A stretch of 59,710 bases of DNA from Chloroflexota bacterium (GTDB lineage: Bacteria; Chloroflexota; Limnocylindria; P2-11E), in assembly GCA_005889405.1 (NCBI GenBank), contig VBFY01000062.1, positions 1-59,710 of the forward strand, in the 5' to 3' direction. The notes beneath the pieces are model-generated. The model was not told where the DNA came from. It ran no database searches and saw only the letters and a list, made by a program, of their open reading frames with translations. Made by a program: the position numbers and the translations under genes. Positions 55,124-59,710 of this stretch are shown here, piece after piece. The number at the start of each line of letters is the position of its first letter. The stretch's first letter is position 1.

Positions 55124-56491
55124 ATGAGCGGCGACTTCTTCAGCGAAGTGCCGGGACGTATCACGTACGGCGGGCCTGACTCCATCGATCCACTCGTGTA
55201 TGCGGTCTACCAGCCCGACCGCGAGGTCCTCGGCAAGCGAATGGAAGACCAGCTCCGCATCGCGGTCTGTCTCTGGCACTCGTTCAATTGGCCGGGCTCC
55301 GATGTCTTCGGTGTCGGGACCTTCGATCGACCGTGGCTGAGTGCCGGCATCGATGCCGCATCCGCAGCGCGATCGAAGCTCGACGCTGCCTTCGAGTTCA
55401 TCGACAAGCTCCACGTTCCGTTCTTCACCTTTCACGACCGCGATGTCGCACCGGAGGGTCGGACCTACGCGGAGACGCGCGCGAACCTCGATGCGAGCGT
55501 GGGCCAGATCGAACGGCACATGGCCCGGACCGGCGCGCGGCTCCTCTGGGGCACCGCGAACCTCTTCTCGCACCCCAGGTACGCCGCGGGCGCCGCGACC
55601 AATCCCGATCCCGAGGTGTTCGCCTACGCCGCCGCCCAGGTCAAGACGATGCTCGAGGTCACGCATCGCCTCGGCGGCGCGAATTACGTTCTGTGGGGCG
55701 GGCGTGAAGGTTACGAGACGCTGCTGAACACCGATCTCGGGCGAGAGGAAGCGCAGTTCGCACGGTTCCTGGCCCTCGTCGCGGAGCACAAGCAACGGAT
55801 CGGCTTCGAGGGCACGCTCCTCATCGAGCCGAAGCCACAGGAGCCGACGAAGCACCAGTACGACTACGACGTCGCGACCGTCGTTGGATTTCTGCAGCGC
55901 CACGACCTCGCTGGCGAGTACCGCTTGAACCTCGAGGCCAACCACGCCACGCTCGCCGGTCACAGCTTCCACCACGAGGTCGCAAGCGCGATCGCGCTCG
56001 GCGCCTTCGGCAGCATCGACGTCAACCGCGGCGACTACCAGAACGGCTGGGACACCGACCAGTTCCCGAACTCGGTCGACGAGCTATCGCTGGCCCTGTA
56101 CGAGAGCCTCTCTGCGGGAGGCTTCACGACCGGCGGCTTCAACTTCGACGCGAAGCTCCGCAGACAGAGCGTGAGCCGGACCGATCTGTTCCACGCGCAC
56201 ATCAGCGGCATCGACACGCTCGCGCGGTCCCTGCTCGTCGCCGCCGACATGGTCGAGCAGCGCACCCTCGCGGCGGCGCGGGCGGCGCGCTACGCGGGTT
56301 GGTCCGGCGCGCTGGGAGCGGCGATCCAGTCCGGTTCGATGACCCTCACCGACCTCGAGCGCCGGGTCGCGGCCGGCGAGATCGATCCGCGACCGAGATC
56401 GGGCCAGCAGGAGCTGCTGGAGGGCCTGGTCAACCGCCGCATCTGGGCGGCCGATCGGACACGCGAACGGGCAACGAAGAAGGCCGAGTGA
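55124..56491 (+). CDS. xylA: Xylose isomerase
   Basis: 455 residues, class II length. Active-site His/Asp in [13 protein letters not shown], substrate Trp in [14 protein letters not shown], metal ligands in [16 protein letters not shown] (Glu, with catalytic Lys), [12 protein letters not shown] (Glu, His), [15 protein letters not shown] and NFDAK. It interconverts D-xylose and D-xylulose in the cytoplasm. ATG 55124 has GGGAGG six bases upstream; the frame is open earlier without homology. Convergent with the xylose-type ABC genes. No xylulokinase in the window. Confidence 0.96.
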   Translation: MSGDFFSEVPGRITYGGPDSIDPLVYAVYQPDREVLGKRMEDQLRIAVCLWHSFNWPGSDVFGVGTFDRPWLSAGIDAASAARSKLDAAFEFIDKLHVPFFTFHDRDVAPEGRTYAETRANLDASVGQIERHMARTGARLLWGTANLFSHPRYAAGAATNPDPEVFAYAAAQVKTMLEVTHRLGGANYVLWGGREGYETLLNTDLGREEAQFARFLALVAEHKQRIGFEGTLLIEPKPQEPTKHQYDYDVATVVGFLQRHDLAGEYRLNLEANHATLAGHSFHHEVASAIALGAFGSIDVNRGDYQNGWDTDQFPNSVDELSLALYESLSAGGFTTGGFNFDAKLRRQSVSRTDLFHAHISGIDTLARSLLVAADMVEQRTLAAARAARYAGWSGALGAAIQSGSMTLTDLERRVAAGEIDPRPRSGQQELLEGLVNRRIWAADRTRERATKKAE

Positions 56492-56501
56492 CCGGGCGCG
56501 G

Positions 56502-57314
56502 CTAGCCGTGCAGCTCGGCCAGGTCCTGTTGCGTCAGCTTCGTCGGCGGCTTGCCCAGGATGATCATCCCGAGGACTTCGTCGGTCGTGACGTCGTTCTT
56601 GTTCACCGTGCCGACGAGCTTGCCGTGGTACATCACGCTGATCCGCTCCGAGAGGTCGAAGACGTCGTGGATGTCGTGGCTGACAAGGAAGATCCCGATT
56701 CCCTCGCTCTTGAGCTGCCTGATCAGGGTGTGCACCTGGGCCGTCTCCGCGGGTCCGAGCGCGGCGGTCGGCTCATCCATGATCAGCACGCGCGCGTTGA
56801 AGTGGATCGCCCGCGCGATCGCGACCGCCTGGCGCTGTCCGCCTGAGAGTCGGAGCACCGGCGCCTTGAAATTCTTGAAGTTCGGATTGAGGCGACCGAT
56901 GACCTTGCGCGTGGCGGATTCCATCGCCGCGTCGTCGAGCGTCGTCGCGGCCGTGACCTCACGGCCGAGGAAGACGTTCGCAGGCGCGTCGAGGTTGTCC
57001 GCGAGCGCGAGCGTCTGGTAGATCGTCTCGATCCCGAGCGCTTTCGCATCGCGCGGGTTGCCGATCGTGACCGGCTGACCGTTGATGACGATCTGTCCCG
57101 AATCAGGTGGTCGCGCTCCCGAAAGCGTCCGCATGAGCGTCGACTTGCCGGCGCCGTTGCCGCCGACAAGGCCAACGACCTCTCCGGCGTAGAGATCGAT
57201 CGACACGCCGCCGACCGCGCGCACGCCGCCAAAGGAGACCTGGATGTTGCGCATTTCGACCAGCGGTACGCGCTGGGTCACCGGGGCCGGCGTCGGTGTC
57301 GTCTGCGTCAGCAT
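56502..57314 (-). CDS. Sugar ABC transporter ATP-binding protein, single cassette (XylG-like)
   Basis: 270 residues, one ATPase domain: Walker [11 protein letters not shown] loop [10 protein letters not shown], signature [16 protein letters not shown], Walker [12 protein letters not shown], switch His in [13 protein letters not shown]2 ATPases such as XylG and RbsA normally hold two cassettes (about 500 residues), so this protein must dimerise. The C-terminal 30 residues ([16 protein letters not shown]) are short of the second domain. ATG 57314 is 7 bases after the permease stop. Confidence 0.93.
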   Translation of the reverse strand: MLTQTTPTPAPVTQRVPLVEMRNIQVSFGGVRAVGGVSIDLYAGEVVGLVGGNGAGKSTLMRTLSGARPPDSGQIVINGQPVTIGNPRDAKALGIETIYQTLALADNLDAPANVFLGREVTAATTLDDAAMESATRKVIGRLNPNFKNFKAPVLRLSGGQRQAVAIARAIHFNARVLIMDEPTAALGPAETAQVHTLIRQLKSEGIGIFLVSHDIHDVFDLSERISVMYHGKLVGTVNKNDVTTDEVLGMIILGKPPTKLTQQDLAELHG

Positions 57315-57321
57315 GGTCCGC

Positions 57322-58668
57322 TCAACGTACGCCCCTGCGCACGAATGTGTCGAGGCCGACGGCCACGACGAGGACCAGGCCGACGACGATGTCCTGCGTT
57401 GGCGAGTCGACGAGGAGCAGCACCATCCCCGAGCGCAGCGACTGCATGACCACCGCACCGAGGATCGCGCCGGGCACCGTCCCGATGCCACCTGAGAACG
57501 ACGTGCCGCCGATGACGGCGGCCGAGATGACGTCGAGCTCGTTCTGAACACCAAGGTTGGTCACCGCGGCGTTGAGACGAGCGGTCTGCACGGCGGCACT
57601 GATCGCCGCGAGGCTGCCCATGAGCGCGAAGGTCAACATGATCGTGCGCCGCACGTTGATTCCAGCGAGGGCAGCCGCATCGGGGTTCCCACCGATCGCG
57701 TAGACGTAGCGGCCGAAGCGCCGCCGCGTCGCGAGGAACGTCACGACGAGCGTGACGATCAGCATGATCAAGACCGGGAAGGCCACCCCGGTCGGTATGA
57801 ACAGACCCCCAGGCGGCACCGTGATCCCGTGTTCCTCCGCGTACTGCAGCGCGACGTTCACCGGCAACGGGTAGCTGTTCGCGACCCAAACGACCCCGAG
57901 CACGATGCCGCAGCTGACCGCGCCAACGAGCCCCTCGGCCCACAGCGGACGAACCGGGAATGCGTAGCGGCGGCGGCGGCGGCGCGAAGAGATCTGCAGA
58001 TACACGATCGCCAGGCACAACACGATGCCGAGCGTCCAGCTTGGCCACTCGCCGAGCGCGCCCACGCGCGTCCCGACGGTGCCACCGCCGAGCATCTGGA
58101 ACGTCGACTCCATCGGCGCGATCGTTTGGCCCTGCGCATAGCGGAAGATCAGACCGCGCCAGACGAGCAGACCGCCGAGGGTCACGATGAACGAGGGCAC
58201 GCCACCGTACGCGACGACGAAGCCCTGCAGCCCGCCGATGAGCGCCCCGAGCGCGATGCCCAGGACGAGCGTGATGATCCAGGTGAGGGGCTGCTCGTGT
58301 CCGAACCCGAGGTCATTCGGGATCCAGACGGCCTGGATCATCGCCATCGTGTAACCGAGGAAGCCGAGCATCGATCCAACCGACAGGTCGATGTTGCGCG
58401 ACACGATGATCAGGACCATCCCCGTGGCCATGATCGCGATCGAGGCGCTCTGGACCGAGAGGTTCCAGAGATTGCGCGCGGACAGGAACGTTCCGCCCGA
58501 CAGGATGTTGAAGCCGACCCAGATGAGCAGCAGCGCACCGAGCATGCCGAGCAGGCGCGTGTCGACCTCGAGCGAGCGGAGCGCGCTCATCGCCGGAGCG
58601 AACGCGGCTCCGATCCTCGTTTGGGTCCCGCGCTCGGGCGCGGCCTGGGTCGGGACTGAGACTCCCAT
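57322..58668 (-). CDS. Sugar ABC transporter permease (XylH-like)
   Basis: 448 residues with about ten TM helices. CUT2 hallmarks: [61 protein letters not shown] (landmark VPSFIVTLG) and the EAA-like [20 protein letters not shown] large insert around residues 170-290, including the basic [13 protein letters not shown], is as in XylH. It pairs with the downstream ATPase and upstream binding protein for import of xylose or a similar pentose. Confidence 0.94.
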   Translation of the reverse strand: MGVSVPTQAAPERGTQTRIGAAFAPAMSALRSLEVDTRLLGMLGALLLIWVGFNILSGGTFLSARNLWNLSVQSASIAIMATGMVLIIVSRNIDLSVGSMLGFLGYTMAMIQAVWIPNDLGFGHEQPLTWIITLVLGIALGALIGGLQGFVVAYGGVPSFIVTLGGLLVWRGLIFRYAQGQTIAPMESTFQMLGGGTVGTRVGALGEWPSWTLGIVLCLAIVYLQISSRRRRRRYAFPVRPLWAEGLVGAVSCGIVLGVVWVANSYPLPVNVALQYAEEHGITVPPGGLFIPTGVAFPVLIMLIVTLVVTFLATRRRFGRYVYAIGGNPDAAALAGINVRRTIMLTFALMGSLAAISAAVQTARLNAAVTNLGVQNELDVISAAVIGGTSFSGGIGTVPGAILGAVVMQSLRSGMVLLLVDSPTQDIVVGLVLVVAVGLDTFVRRGVR

Positions 58669-58707
58669 CAGCCTGCTGCCTCGATCTCCGTTCTAGACGC
58701 GGACAAG

Positions 58708-58746
58708 GACGCGCCCTGCCCCGCGTGAGCGAGAGCAGGGCGCGTC
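58708..58746. promoter_or_regulatory. Intercistronic hairpin between xylF- and xylH-like genes
   Basis: GACGCGCCCTGC (58708-58719) and GCAGGGCGCGTC (58735-58746) are perfect 12-bp arms with a 15-base loop, 24 bases after the binding-protein stop. No T run on the minus strand. The position mirrors the hairpin at 26315-26350 and suits differential expression of binding protein over permease. Confidence 0.6.
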
Positions 58747-58769
58747 ATGACACGAGCGCGAGGAAAGCA

Positions 58770-59710
58770 TCAACCGCAGGCGGAGACCTTCCCGGCCGCG
58801 ACACCCTGACACAGGTCGGCCTTGGTCACCCAACCCGCGTCGAGGACCTCCTTGAGGTTGGCCTGGGTGATCGGGTTCGGCGTCAGAAGGATCGAGCTGA
58901 CGCTGTTCCCGCCAGGGGTCTTGAAGATCGCGGTGTTCTTGACCTTGCTCACATCGGAGTTACCGCAGAGCTGAGTCGCCGCCTCGCCGGCACTCTTGCC
59001 GAGCGCACGCGCGTCCTTCCACACGTCGACCGTCTGCGTCCCGAGCGCCACGCGGTTGAGGGCGGCCTTGTCGCCGTCCTGGCCAGATACCGGCACCTTG
59101 CCGGCGAGGCCCTGCGCGGTGAGCGCGGCGATCACGCCGCCGGCCATGCCGTCGTTCTCCGACAACACGGCATCAACGGCGTTCTTGTTGGCCGTCAGGA
59201 TCTGTTCCATGTTGGTCTGGGCCTTCGCCGGGTCCCAGTTGTCGGTGTACGTCTCGCCGACGATCTTGATGTCGCCGGACTTCACGGCAGCGCCGATGAC
59301 CTGCTCCATGCCGCTCCGCAGGAAGTCGGCGTTCGCGTCGGCCTTGTTGCCCTTGATGATCGCGTAGTTGCCCTTCGGCTTGGCCTTGAAGACGGCCTCC
59401 GCCTCGAGCTTGCCCACGAGGACGTTGTCAAAGGTGATGTACAGCGCCTTCGGGTCCTCGATGAGACGGTCATAGGAGATGACGGGGACGCCGCCCGAGA
59501 TCGCCTTCGCGACGGCGGGCTTGATGGCCGTGCCGTCCTGCGCGAGCACGATCACGACCTTGGCACCCTGCGAGATCAGGTTGTCGACGTTGCTCGCCTG
59601 CGTCTCCGCCGACGACTTCGCGTCGTTCGAGATGTATTTCCCGCCGGCGTCCGTGATGGCCTTCTTGATCGCCGGCTCATCCCACTTGGCCCAGCGCTCC
59701 TCCTGATAGT
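58770..59710 (-). CDS. Xylose/sugar ABC transporter substrate-binding protein, partial (XylF-like)
   Basis: The last 313 residues of a type-1 periplasmic binding protein; the frame is open to the window edge, so the signal peptide and start lie outside. Visible landmarks: ERWAKWDEPAIKKAI, SNVDNLISQGAKVVIVLAQDGTAIKPAV, GVPVISYDRLIEDPKALYITFDNVLVG, ILTANKNAVDAVLSENDGMAGGVIAAL and KVPVSGQDGDKAALNRV, all close to XylF. It binds xylose (or a similar aldopentose) outside the membrane for the XylH/XylG-type proteins encoded next. Confidence 0.92.
   Translation of the reverse strand, partial: YQEERWAKWDEPAIKKAITDAGGKYISNDAKSSAETQASNVDNLISQGAKVVIVLAQDGTAIKPAVAKAISGGVPVISYDRLIEDPKALYITFDNVLVGKLEAEAVFKAKPKGNYAIIKGNKADANADFLRSGMEQVIGAAVKSGDIKIVGETYTDNWDPAKAQTNMEQILTANKNAVDAVLSENDGMAGGVIAALTAQGLAGKVPVSGQDGDKAALNRVALGTQTVDVWKDARALGKSAGEAATQLCGNSDVSKVKNTAIFKTPGGNSVSSILLTPNPITQANLKEVLDAGWVTKADLCQGVAAGKVSACG

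Overview
The window is a GC-rich, almost fully coding bacterial chromosome segment with about 57 protein genes, one tRNA-Cys and no rRNA, phage, transposase or CRISPR array. GTG and TTG starts, 1-4 base stop/start overlaps and genes lacking a Shine-Dalgarno but with a TANNNT box 6-9 bases before the start are common. Gene content (half-size CUT2 ATPase, bactofilin, DUF2277, HtrA, LLM oxidoreductase, MoxR/VWA cluster) suggests a free-living heterotroph, tentatively Chloroflexota (Limnocylindria-like) or another terrabacterial lineage. This placement is inference.

Layout. 1-7.6 kb: the end of a lipase, DUF4287, an adenylate cyclase, a small membrane protein, tRNA-Cys, a rhomboid protease, and a coupled dCache-HAMP / TPR pair. 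7.7-11.2 kb: a homodimer-type pyruvate dehydrogenase E1 followed by a VapBC module that is itself followed by a second, diverged copy of the E1 3' end. 11.2-24.3 kb: GNAT, EttA, M1 aminopeptidase, MoaA, a secreted subtilase, Rdx/thioredoxin, a tandem GNAT, HtrA. 24.4-28.1 kb: a peptide-type ABC importer (binding protein and two permeases, no ATPase). 28.2-29.8 kb: MFS transporter and a small membrane protein.

29.8-38.7 kb is the most unusual part: eight leftward genes, mostly overlapping by 4 bases, encode a PstS-like phosphate-binding lipoprotein, a dCache-HAMP-GAF histidine kinase, a receiver-receiver-kinase hybrid, a VTC-type polyphosphate polymerase domain protein, a receiver/HD-GYP protein with a broken HD motif, a NarL-type regulator, a lone receiver and an HD-GYP phosphodiesterase. 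No PstCAB transporter is beside it. It looks like a phosphate-sensing relay joined to polyphosphate and cyclic-di-GMP output.

38.8-48.3 kb: DUF2277, an ornithine cyclodeaminase-family enzyme, a MoxR-DUF58-BatD-BatA-BatB/C cluster, Bcp peroxiredoxin and a GMC alcohol oxidase. 48.3-55 kb: CvpA, LLM oxidoreductase, DUF1761, coiled-coil protein plus bactofilin, GNAT, AlkA-type glycosylase, DUF1003 and a membrane-anchored pseudokinase-like protein. 55-59.7 kb: xylose isomerase convergent with a xylFHG-type importer whose binding-protein gene runs off the window. No gene-free stretch exceeds about 270 bases; the longest (3110-3381) holds the tRNA and inverted repeats.
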